A stretch of 6,717 bases of DNA from Streptomyces griseus (GCA_943323705.2 CALPIT020000142.1:1-6717), one strand, 5' to 3'. Numbered from the stretch's first letter, positions 1-6,337 are shown. Translations and numbers: made by a program. Notes: a model not told the origin generated them from the sequence alone.

Positions 1-53
1 AAAAAGAGAGAAGTTTTTAAAAGCGGGATCAGGTAAAGAATATATAAAAAATT

Positions 54-127
54 GGCTGCGTAGCTCAACTGAATAGAGCATCTGACTACGGATCAGAAGG
101 TTTTAGGTTTGAATCCTAACGCGGTCA
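54..127 (+). tRNA. tRNA-Arg (anticodon ACG)
   Basis: The cloverleaf folds completely. The 7-bp acceptor stem (54-60 with 120-126) has two G-U pairs. The D-stem is GCTC/GAGC (63-66, 76-79), and the anticodon stem is 81-85 with 93-97. The anticodon ACG is at 88-90, preceded by T33. The T-stem is TTAGG/CCTAA (103-107, 115-119). The discriminator is A127 and CCA is not encoded. A20 and C35, the usual arginine identity bases, are present. A34 is expected to become inosine, so the tRNA would read CGN codons. One oddity is that the near-universal G19-C56 tertiary pair is A19-U56: the D-loop reads AACTGAATA and the T-loop TTTGAAT. The 15-48 pair is A-U. All stems are intact, so a working tRNA is likelier than a pseudogene. 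The 53 bases upstream show no clear promoter. Confidence 0.93.
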
Positions 128-138
128 CACAGTACAGT

Positions 139-168
139 AAAGGGTTTCAAGAGATTGAAACCTTTTTT
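139..168 (+). terminator. Rho-independent terminator of the tRNA
   Basis: An 8-bp perfect stem, GGTTTCAA/TTGAAACC (143-150 with 155-162), closes a GAGA loop. The stem can extend outward by a G-T and three A-T pairs, and six T's follow (163-168). It begins 12 bases after the tRNA discriminator base, so it should end the tRNA transcript. Confidence 0.85.
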
Positions 169-195
169 GTTTCTAGTCAATTAAGAAAATTAATT

Positions 196-222
196 TTATA
201 GGAAGTTTGCCTATAATTTTTT
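196..222 (+). terminator. Second hairpin with T-run, no gene before it
   Basis: The stem TTATAGG/CCTATAA (196-202 with 210-216) has a 7-base loop and is followed directly by six T's (217-222). The form is that of a plus-strand intrinsic terminator. No gene lies between it and the tRNA terminator about 30 bases upstream. It may be a backup terminator or a leftover from a rearranged neighbour. The stem is A-T rich, so its strength is uncertain. Confidence 0.5.
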
Positions 223-410
223 GCCACTATACGATGGGCGGGACATTTACTACACCGCGAAGCAGCATCGAAGGTAAAACTAGATTTAAAAAACTAATGT
301 TTGATTAACCGAAAAACTGCCTTTGGAACACAAATTGAAATTCAGCGAAGCTAAACCCAGTCTTTACTCCTGTTGTCGTGAGAATAGTTGGGTAGGTGTT
401 GTTATAGGGC
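223..410 (-). repeat. Putative attC-like or dispersed intergenic element
   Basis: This noncoding stretch lies directly behind the minus-strand small gene and overlaps its final stop codon. Its ends are imperfect inverted repeats: GCCACTATACG on the plus strand at 223-233, and GCCCTATAAC on the minus strand at 410-401. Further in, ACACC near the right end can pair with GGTGT near 253-257, and GCGAAGC occurs twice (257-263, 345-351). The minus-strand start, CTATAACAACACC just after an ORF, resembles the beginning of integron attC sites such as Vibrio VCRs. From memory, similar intergenic elements are dispersed in Bacteroidetes genomes; I could not check this. At about 188 bases it is longer than most attC sites and the far end lacks a clean GTTRRRY core, so a degenerate or different element is equally possible. 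Confidence 0.4.
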
Positions 411-647
411 GTTTTTCTTTTCATAGGGTTCTTTGTCAATTTCAAATTCGGTCGTCTAAACTCCCCAGTCCATATACTTGTAATAAATTGTCATTGCTTC
501 ATAATGGCTTTCAGCATAGAACGAATGAACTAATTTACTGCCAGATTCTAATAATTTCCGACAGTCGTTTCCACGTTCGTCTGCTACGCATAATGTCGTT
601 AATCCGTCAGGGTCTTCCCACACCTCATATTTTATGTTGCTCATCAT
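402..647 (-). pseudogene. Small conserved hypothetical gene broken by an in-frame TAG
   Basis: Reading on the minus strand from ATG at 647-645, the frame begins MMSNIKYEVWEDPDG and runs 63 codons to TAG at 458-456, after ...YYKYMDWGV. The same frame then continues with a protein-like tail, TTEFEIDKEPYEKKNAL, to TAA at 404-402, giving 81 codons in all. The start 'YEVWEDPDG' and the segment 'EAMTIYYKYMDWG' look like a family of short cytoplasmic proteins of unknown function that I recall from Bacteroidetes and other bacteria. In that family a tyrosine commonly follows the GW-x-x segment, and TAT or TAC to TAG is a one-base change. There is no signal peptide and no Shine-Dalgarno site. The three other complete CDS here end in TAA. 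It may be a nonsense-inactivated gene, a viable 63-residue shortened protein, or an amber read-through case. The alternative start one codon later (644) is equally good. Confidence 0.6.
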
Positions 648-666
648 TTATATTTCATTATTTTTG
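637..666 (+). promoter_or_regulatory. Bacteroidetes-type promoter for the DAO-family gene
   Basis: TTG at 637-639 is separated by exactly 19 bases from TATTTTTG at 659-666. This matches the Bacteroidetes consensus TTG-N19-TAnnTTTG at every defined position. It would start transcription near 672 and give a leader of roughly 100 bases before the ATG at 771. It overlaps the start codon of the opposite-strand small gene at 647, so transcription of the two could interfere. In AT-rich DNA a chance match is possible. Confidence 0.5.
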
Positions 667-770
667 TTTCAGTTAAGCAAATATTTGTTGGTTTCTAAAA
701 CATACGACCCTATAGGCTTCACTAAAAAGTGCGTTTTAAAGCTCAAATACAAAAAGAATTTATTTATTAT

Positions 771-1847
771 ATGGAAATATTAATTATAGGGGCGGGTGTG
801 AGTGGATTAACTACAGCAATTAGTTTAAAAGAAAAATATCCTGATTCACAAATATGCATAGCAGCTGATAAGTTTGGTGAAGATACTACTAGCGCTATTG
901 CAGGCGCGTTATGGGAATGGCAACCAGCGGTTTGTGGATTTTATGAAACAACCGGTTTAGATCCCTTGTTAATTGAAGGAATTAACAAAAGAGATAATAC
1001 ATGGGCATTTGCGTCTTATAACGAGTTTTATAAGCTGAAGGGGCTATTAAATACAGGGGTGTATTGGAGACGCGTTAATTTCTATCTTACAGAAGATACT
1101 GCTTTAGAAAATAATAAAATTAAGGAATTAGCCACTAAAGTGTTTGGCTTTGATAATGATAGTGAACAGATATTTAAAAGAAATGAAATCTGCCAAAAAA
1201 CGTCTGGCTTTGTTGGCGCTTATTCGTATTTAACACCTATGATAGATATGAGTTTGTATATCAATTGGTTAACAAATAAGTTTTTGAATAACGGCGGTAA
1301 CATTATTAGGGATAGCTTTGAAAGTATACAGCAAGCAAAAGAAAAATATGCGCCAGATGTTATTATTAATTGTGCAGGTTTAGGAAGTCGCGATTTAGTC
1401 GACGATACTCAATGCATTCCCGTAAAAGGAGGTTGGTTGTTATATGATAATTTAAATCAGGAGGGGCAACTGCTAGTTAAAGAGGCACATTGCACAACCA
1501 TTCAAGAAAATAAAGAAGGAGGTAATTTTATATTTACGGTTCCCCGAGGTGCCGGTAAATTAGTAGTAGGTGGTTTTGCCTTAGCAAATGATACGGACAC
1601 AGACCTTAGTTTAGAGCATGCTTTATTTAAAAGAATCATTGAACAAAACAGCCAGTTTTTACCTTGGTTACAGGATGCTAAACCAATAAATCATCGTGTA
1701 GGTTTACGCCCATTTAGGAAGCAAGGTGTTAGGGTAGAAAAAGATGACACGTTTCATGTGCCAGTAATTCATAACTACGGTCATGGAGGTAGTGGTGTTA
1801 CCCTTTCTTGGGGATGTGCTATGGAAGTTACGTCTTTATTAGCCTAA
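771..1847 (+). CDS. FAD-dependent oxidoreductase, D-amino-acid oxidase family
   Basis: The 358-residue protein is slightly longer than typical D-amino-acid oxidases (about 340). Members oxidise D-amino acids with O2 to 2-oxo acids, ammonia and hydrogen peroxide. The FAD-binding GAGVSG is at residues 7-12, TTS-x-x-AG-x-x-W follows near 39-47, and a second nucleotide motif NCAGLG is at 200-205. The catalytic arginine segment VGLRPFR is at 310-316, with R313 matching pig Arg283. The family signature, HNYGHGGSG...WGCA, is at 334-350 and fits the PROSITE pattern. By eye the residue matching the carboxylate-binding Tyr228 is F255, so substrate range may differ; glycine-oxidase-like activity is an alternative. 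There is no signal peptide, so it is cytoplasmic. ATG 771 is chosen because it puts the FAD motif at residue 7; a GTG at 729 would add 14 atypical residues. It is monocistronic, with a promoter at 637-666 and a terminator at 1947-1978. Confidence 0.88.
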   Translation: MEILIIGAGVSGLTTAISLKEKYPDSQICIAADKFGEDTTSAIAGALWEWQPAVCGFYETTGLDPLLIEGINKRDNTWAFASYNEFYKLKGLLNTGVYWRRVNFYLTEDTALENNKIKELATKVFGFDNDSEQIFKRNEICQKTSGFVGAYSYLTPMIDMSLYINWLTNKFLNNGGNIIRDSFESIQQAKEKYAPDVIINCAGLGSRDLVDDTQCIPVKGGWLLYDNLNQEGQLLVKEAHCTTIQENKEGGNFIFTVPRGAGKLVVGGFALANDTDTDLSLEHALFKRIIEQNSQFLPWLQDAKPINHRVGLRPFRKQGVRVEKDDTFHVPVIHNYGHGGSGVTLSWGCAMEVTSLLA

Positions 1848-1946
1848 TGAATGCATGTTTCGGTATATAAGTATTATTAAGAGTTTTAAAACAAAGACTT
1901 AAATTAATTTTTTCGCCACAGTTGGTGTTTTCACTAAGGTCGCATT

Positions 1947-1978
1947 AAAGGTTTTTCAAATATGTAAAGCCTTTTTTT
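1947..1978 (+). terminator. Rho-independent terminator after the DAO-family gene
   Basis: The 9-bp stem AAAGGTTTT/AAAGCCTTT (1947-1955 with 1966-1974, one T-G pair) has a 10-base loop. Its 3' arm runs into a seven-T tract (1972-1978). It lies 100 bases after the stop codon at 1845-1847 and is the first terminator-like structure downstream. Confidence 0.7.
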
Positions 1979-2068
1979 ATGCAGTAAAATCAAGGGTTTT
2001 GGGCTTAATTGTTGAAAATTAGAACGAATTCATAGGCGAAAAAAATTAGTAAATAATAATCTTAATCG

Positions 2069-2110
2069 AGGTTTACCCAAATTGCATTATTTGGGGAGAT
2101 AACCTTTTTT
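2069..2110 (+). terminator. Two-stem hairpin with T-run in the long intergenic region
   Basis: An inner stem, CCCAAAT/ATTTGGG (2076-2082 with 2089-2095, loop TGCATT), sits within an outer stem, AGGTT/AACCT (2069-2073 with 2101-2105). A T-run follows (2105-2110). AGGTT recurs at 2111-2115 and could compete for the 3' arm. It is the best structured site in the 537 gene-free bases at 1848-2384. It may be a backup terminator for the upstream gene or the end of an unannotated small transcript. Apart from this hairpin, the terminator at 1947 and the weak promoter at 2314, I see only AT-rich sequence in that gap. Confidence 0.5.
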
Positions 2111-2313
2111 AGGTTTCATCTTACCTCTTCAAATTTAATTATCTAATTCATCTTTTGGTATCCAGATAGATATTTTACATACAAATAAATCCTAAGAAAA
2201 TTACTTCTATCATGTATATATAGATTATGTTGTAGTTTTTGTAAAAGTATTAGGGGCGAAGTATCCCTTCATAGAGAATCAGCAAAAGTTTTTTATATGC
2301 CGATAAAATTATA

Positions 2314-2321
2314 TACCTTGG
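2314..2321 (+). promoter_or_regulatory. Weak candidate -7 element for the three-gene operon
   Basis: TACCTTGG matches the Bacteroidetes -7 motif TAnnTTTG at all but one defined position and lies 63 bases before the ATG at 2385. No proper -33 TTG is found at 19 bases; a T-run occupies that place. It is listed because it is the best match close to the operon start, not because it is convincing. Confidence 0.25.
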
Positions 2322-2384
2322 GCTTTCAGTTAGTTGAACAGACTGATTTTACCTCTCACACAAAATTATTAACTAGAAATTTTT

Positions 2385-5363
2385 ATGATAAATAAAATAT
2401 CCAGCTACTGTTTTTTTATTTTTTTGATAATCCCTTTTTTTGCTTTAGCACAATCACCTCAGGCTATTCCTTATCAAGCAATTATTAGAAACTCATCCGG
2501 AAATATAATATCGAATCAGGCGGTGAAACTTCGTTTTAGCATCCACGATAGTATAGCAACTGGTACAATTGTTTATAAAGAACTTCACACACTTACCACC
2601 AATCTAGAGGGCTTAGTAAATGTGAATATTGGTCAGGGGGTTTTACAATCTGGATTTTTTAGTGGTATTAACTGGGGTAAAAATGGAAAGTTTATTCAAA
2701 CTGAATTAGATGCATTGAGCAATAATGTTTTTACAGATTTAGGAACTTCTCAAATGATGAGCGTGCCTTATGCATTGTATGCGCAATCTTCTCTGGGCGG
2801 TTTGCCTACATCTGGTGCAGTGGGTGATATGTTGTATTGGAACGGAACACAATGGGCTCCAATAGCTACTGGGGGTTACGGGCAAAATCTAGTTAACTGT
2901 AATGGAGTGCCAACTTGGGGTGGATGTGTACCTGTAATTAGCACAAATGCCATTTCGAATATTTTTACAACAACTGCTACCTCAGGAGGAAACATAACAA
3001 ATAATGGTGGTAATCCTATATTGACGAGTGGCGTTTGTTGGGCAATAACTCAAAATCCAACTATATCAAATAGCACATACAATAATGGTAGTTCTTTTGG
3101 AAACTTCGTCAGTTATATGTCAGGTCTAATTCCAAACACAACTTATTATGTTCGTTCATTTGCTAGTAACAGTGCTGGTATTACTTATGGGAATCAACAA
3201 ACTTTTTCTACCATTGCATTAAGAGCTCCTTCTGTATTAACCAGTTCCATTACTAATAAAACTGCAATTACAGCAACTGCAGCAGGCAATGTAACAGACA
3301 GTGGAACCGCATCAATAATTTCAAGAGGAATTTGTTATGCAAGTACAATAAATCCAACAACTGCAAATTCTGTTGTGGTAAGTACAACAAATTCAGTTGG
3401 AAGCTTCACGGTTAACCTATCAGGTTTACTTCCTTCAACAACATACCATTATAGAGCATTTGCTACGAATGCAGTAAATACAAGTTATGGGGTAGATTCT
3501 GTGTTTACTACTGCTGCCACTTCAATTCCAACAGTGACTACAACAACTGCAACTTCCATTACAGGTACCGCATGTGTTAGCGGTGGAAATGTAAGTTATA
3601 GTGGTGGTGCATCAATTACCGCAAGAGGCGTTTGCTGGAGTACCGCTATCAATCCTACTGTTGCGTTAACAACCAAAACATCAGATGGTTCTGGAACAGG
3701 AGTTTTTACAAGTAATGTAAGCGGATTATTGCCTAATACGATTTATTATTTAAGAGCTTATGCTACAAACAGTGTTGGAACGGCATATGGCTCTGGTATA
3801 ACTATAACGACGCCCAAATTGCCTGTGGTGACTACAGGACCTATTACAGGCATATCTTATTCTTCAGCTAAAGTAAATATGAATGTAACTGACAGTGGTA
3901 ACAGGGTCATATTATCAAGAGGCGTTTGTTATTCAACAACAGCCAACCCAACAATTGCTAATAGTTTTGTTGTGGCTACAATGAGTGGTGGTATTTATTC
4001 ATCAAATCTTACTGGGTTAACAAATAACATGTTATATCATGTAAGGGCATATGCTACAACAGATGTGGGGACGGGATATGGGGCTGATAGTACATTTACA
4101 ACCTTATCTGGAGCATTACCTATTTTAACTACTACTACGGTTTCAACTTGTGATGATGGATTTGGTGGCATAACACTTATCAGTCAAATTTCCGACAATG
4201 GAGGTTTAAACATATTATCAAGGGGTTTTGTAATCGGATCAACAGCAACACCAACATTGTCAAATGTAGTTATAATTGATCCTTCATCATCATCGAATGA
4301 CATTAATATTCTAGTAAAAGGTTTTTTTAATGGTAATTATTATGTAAAGAGTTTTGCAACAAATAGTCTCGGTACTTCATATGGAAGCGAATTAAGTTTT
4401 TCAATAAATTTCATACCACCATCAAGTGGTCCACCATATGATCCGTCATGTGATCCGTTAGCCCCTTGTTGCCCAAATTTGTCTGTATTGTACTCGAACA
4501 CTTCAGGTCCTATTACATACACTTCAGCTTCTGTTGACATTTATTTGAATTACAATATAACATTTTATTCAACTGATGGAATTTGTTTTGGACTTAATCC
4601 TATTCCAACAATTTCTGATTCTACAAAATATGTTAACCCAGCCTCAACAAGTAGTAACTTATTTGTATTAAACTCATTAAGGCCTAATACAACTTATTAT
4701 TATAGAGCATTCAGCAATACTGCTTATGGTTTGGTTTATGGAGAAGTAATGAGCTTTACAACTTTAGCCGTACCAAGTGTTACCATTGGTACACAAGTTT
4801 GGATGAATAAAAATCTTGATGTCACAACTTATAGAAATGGAGATTTAATACCTAAAGTAACAGATTCTTTACAATGGGCAGGATTGACAACAGGAGCATG
4901 GTGCTGGTATAAAAATGACAGCGCAACATATGCATCAACATTCGGGAAACTTTATAATTGGTATGCACTAAATGATTCAAGAGGAATAGCACCTCTGGGT
5001 TGGCATGTATCATCAGAATCAGATTGGAATAAGTTGGAGAAGTCTTTAGATGCTGCAGCTGACACAGTTTGTTTTAATTGCTATCCAAGTTTAACAGCAG
5101 GAGGTGCATTGAAGCAAACTGGTGTTTGGACAAGCCCAAATACTGGAGCAACTAACAGTAGCGGATTTACAGCACTTCCGGCTGGTTACCGAGGAAATAA
5201 TGGCAGTTTTTATGGGATATATTTGAATGGAGTATTTTGGACTGCAGGGGCATCAGATATTACTTTTTCATGGACACGAACTTTAATTTACAGCGATAGT
5301 AAACTATATAGAAATACCTATAATAAAGCGACAGGATTTCCAGTTCGATGTGTAAAAGATTAA
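2385..5363 (+). CDS. Exported FN3-like repeat protein with C-terminal FISUMP domain
   Basis: This 992-residue protein starts with a type I signal peptide, with likely cleavage after ALA at residues 20-22 and no lipobox. Residues 23-133 are the module shared with the next two genes (QSPQAIPYQA ... MMSVPYALYA). A linker with GDMLYWNGTQW and CNGVPTWG fills 139-181. Six FN3-like repeats of about 99 residues follow (182-797). Each typically has an RG-x-C-[WY] segment, an NPT, an 'L-x-PNTTYYYRA' strand and a Y-G near its end. Residues 798-992 are a FISUMP (Fib_succ_major) domain: VTIGTQVWMNKNL, GKLYNWYALND, GWHVSS, and a terminal GFPVRCVKD. No type IX secretion C-terminal domain is seen. The likely place is the cell surface or outside; adhesion or carbohydrate binding is inference from architecture. 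It is the first gene of a tandem operon. ATG 2385 gives a complete signal peptide, and there is no Shine-Dalgarno site, as is usual in this phylum. Confidence 0.9.
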   Translation: MINKISSYCFFIFLIIPFFALAQSPQAIPYQAIIRNSSGNIISNQAVKLRFSIHDSIATGTIVYKELHTLTTNLEGLVNVNIGQGVLQSGFFSGINWGKNGKFIQTELDALSNNVFTDLGTSQMMSVPYALYAQSSLGGLPTSGAVGDMLYWNGTQWAPIATGGYGQNLVNCNGVPTWGGCVPVISTNAISNIFTTTATSGGNITNNGGNPILTSGVCWAITQNPTISNSTYNNGSSFGNFVSYMSGLIPNTTYYVRSFASNSAGITYGNQQTFSTIALRAPSVLTSSITNKTAITATAAGNVTDSGTASIISRGICYASTINPTTANSVVVSTTNSVGSFTVNLSGLLPSTTYHYRAFATNAVNTSYGVDSVFTTAATSIPTVTTTTATSITGTACVSGGNVSYSGGASITARGVCWSTAINPTVALTTKTSDGSGTGVFTSNVSGLLPNTIYYLRAYATNSVGTAYGSGITITTPKLPVVTTGPITGISYSSAKVNMNVTDSGNRVILSRGVCYSTTANPTIANSFVVATMSGGIYSSNLTGLTNNMLYHVRAYATTDVGTGYGADSTFTTLSGALPILTTTTVSTCDDGFGGITLISQISDNGGLNILSRGFVIGSTATPTLSNVVIIDPSSSSNDINILVKGFFNGNYYVKSFATNSLGTSYGSELSFSINFIPPSSGPPYDPSCDPLAPCCPNLSVLYSNTSGPITYTSASVDIYLNYNITFYSTDGICFGLNPIPTISDSTKYVNPASTSSNLFVLNSLRPNTTYYYRAFSNTAYGLVYGEVMSFTTLAVPSVTIGTQVWMNKNLDVTTYRNGDLIPKVTDSLQWAGLTTGAWCWYKNDSATYASTFGKLYNWYALNDSRGIAPLGWHVSSESDWNKLEKSLDAAADTVCFNCYPSLTAGGALKQTGVWTSPNTGATNSSGFTALPAGYRGNNGSFYGIYLNGVFWTAGASDITFSWTRTLIYSDSKLYRNTYNKATGFPVRCVKD
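2451..2782 (+). repeat. Shared N-terminal module, copy 1
   Basis: This 332-base segment encodes QSPQAIPYQA through YALYA and recurs in register, without indels, at 5430-5761 and 6395-6717 (the last cut by the window end). By eye the protein of copy 1 differs from copies 2 and 3 at about 24 and 20 of 108 positions. The segment 2514-2552 matches copy 3 with a single mismatch. Confidence 0.9.
2928..4775 (+). repeat. Six tandem FN3-like repeats inside the 992-residue protein
   Basis: The repeats begin near residues 182, 281, 381, 480, 579 and 699. Five are 99-100 residues long. The fifth is about 120 because of a Pro/Cys-rich insertion at 677-698. The repeats have diverged strongly at the DNA level, unlike the shared N-terminal module, so they are old duplications. 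They probably act as a stalk between the N-terminal module and the FISUMP head. Confidence 0.85.
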
Positions 5364-5372
5364 TAAATAAGT

Positions 5373-6335
5373 ATGATAAGAATTATAACGATATTTTTCA
5401 TAGCTATTTTTTTTCAACAAGCATTTGCACAATCACCTCAGGCTATACCATACCAAGCTGTTGTAAGAAATGCATCGGGAAATATAATTTCTAATCAAGC
5501 TGTAAAAATTCGTTTTAGCATGCACGATAGTTTGGCTACAGGTACGGTCGTATATAAAGAAATTCATACAATTTCAACCAATGCCCAAGGGTTAGTGAAT
5601 GTAAATATTGGTAAAGGATCTATAATATCAGGCAGTTTTTCTGGAATCAATTGGGGTAAGAACAATAAATTTATACAAGTAGAATTGGATGCGCTGAATA
5701 ATAATACTTATATAGATTTAGGAACTACTCAGATGATGAGCGTGCCGTATGCATTGTATGCAGAGAAATCAGGCAGTGCATCAGGTTTGCAACATTTTGT
5801 GGGAGAAATATATGGCGGTGGAGTAGTTTACAGCGTATATAAAGATGTGAATGGAAATGAGCATGGATTGATTGTTTCATTAACTGATGTTGCTAATACT
5901 GTTTGGGGAACCGAAGGAATTACAATTCCAAATTCAATAAATTCAATTGACGGAAAACCCAATACGCTTTCCATAGTCAATAATGAACCTATTACAAATA
6001 ATGCAGCGAATGCGTGCTTCTTATACAGAGGCGGCGGATACAGTGACTGGTATTTACCTTCTATTGAAGAACTGTTACTCATCTATGAAAACAGACTTAA
6101 TGTTAATAGTACACTGAAAAGTATAAGCAATACTAATCCGATTTATGATTCAAATACTCAATTCAGCGCCCAGCAATCTTATTATAATTACTGGTCATCA
6201 ACACAGATGTTCAGCGATCAGTCAAACTTTGCTTATTGTTTGGCATATAATTTCATGCCAGGCGGTACGCCAATAAGTATGGACAACGGTCCTAAATCTG
6301 TAACATTACAAGTAAGGGCTATCAGAAAATTTTAA
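5373..6335 (+). CDS. Exported protein with shared N-terminal module and DUF1566 domain
   Basis: The 320-residue protein has a type I signal peptide with likely cleavage after AFA at residues 17-19. Residues 20-130 are the shared module, differing from the third gene's copy at only about 14 of 108 positions. From about 138 to the end it matches the DUF1566 (Lcl C-terminal) pattern: GEIYGGGVVYSV, a 'DWYLPSIEEL' segment at 225-234, YWSST at 273-277, and a closing VRAIRKF. This domain is thought to have a C-type-lectin-like fold and occurs in surface and adhesion proteins; the ligand here is unknown. There is no FN3 stalk, lipobox or sorting domain. It starts 9 bases after the stop of the 992-residue gene and ends 2 bases before the next ATG, so the three are probably co-transcribed. 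Confidence 0.88.
   Translation: MIRIITIFFIAIFFQQAFAQSPQAIPYQAVVRNASGNIISNQAVKIRFSMHDSLATGTVVYKEIHTISTNAQGLVNVNIGKGSIISGSFSGINWGKNNKFIQVELDALNNNTYIDLGTTQMMSVPYALYAEKSGSASGLQHFVGEIYGGGVVYSVYKDVNGNEHGLIVSLTDVANTVWGTEGITIPNSINSIDGKPNTLSIVNNEPITNNAANACFLYRGGGYSDWYLPSIEELLLIYENRLNVNSTLKSISNTNPIYDSNTQFSAQQSYYNYWSSTQMFSDQSNFAYCLAYNFMPGGTPISMDNGPKSVTLQVRAIRKF
5430..5761 (+). repeat. Shared N-terminal module, copy 2
   Basis: This copy has the same length (332 bases) and register as copy 1. It encodes QSPQAIPYQAVVRNASG through YALYA. The 3' end, from ATGATGAGCGTGCC to TTGTATGC, is nearly identical in DNA to copy 1. Confidence 0.9.
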
Positions 6336-6337
6336 TT

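Noticed and set aside
1..53. Possible C-terminal end of an upstream gene (frame ending TAA at 34-36)
   Set aside because: Only 11 codons are visible and nothing is recognisable. Another frame runs on into the tRNA, so no call can be supported.
323..676. Open plus-strand frame of 117 codons
   Set aside because: It lies opposite the minus-strand small gene and the attC-like element, and its translation is low in protein-like character. The opposite strand carries the recognisable protein.
678..687. CAAATATTTG palindrome between the divergent genes, considered as an operator
   Set aside because: It is a single short A-T palindrome with no second copy or spacing clue, and such sites occur by chance at this base composition.
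729..770. GTG at 729 as start of the oxidase
   Set aside because: It would add 14 residues before the Rossmann-fold strand. ATG 771 gives the usual FAD-family start with the glycine motif at residues 7-12.
2326..2346. TCAGT-N11-ACTGA inverted repeat in the operon leader
   Set aside because: A 5-bp stem with a long loop is too weak to call a regulatory structure.
2297..2395. Small plus-strand frame of 32 codons overlapping the operon start
   Set aside because: No ribosome site or recognisable sequence. It overlaps the signal-peptide start of the 992-residue gene in another frame and is likely chance in AT-rich DNA.
4340..4540. Minus-strand frame of 66 codons
   Set aside because: It is a shadow within the 992-residue gene and has no family resemblance.
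5828..6082. Minus-strand frame of 84 codons
   Set aside because: It is a shadow opposite the DUF1566 domain, whose motifs are clear on the plus strand.
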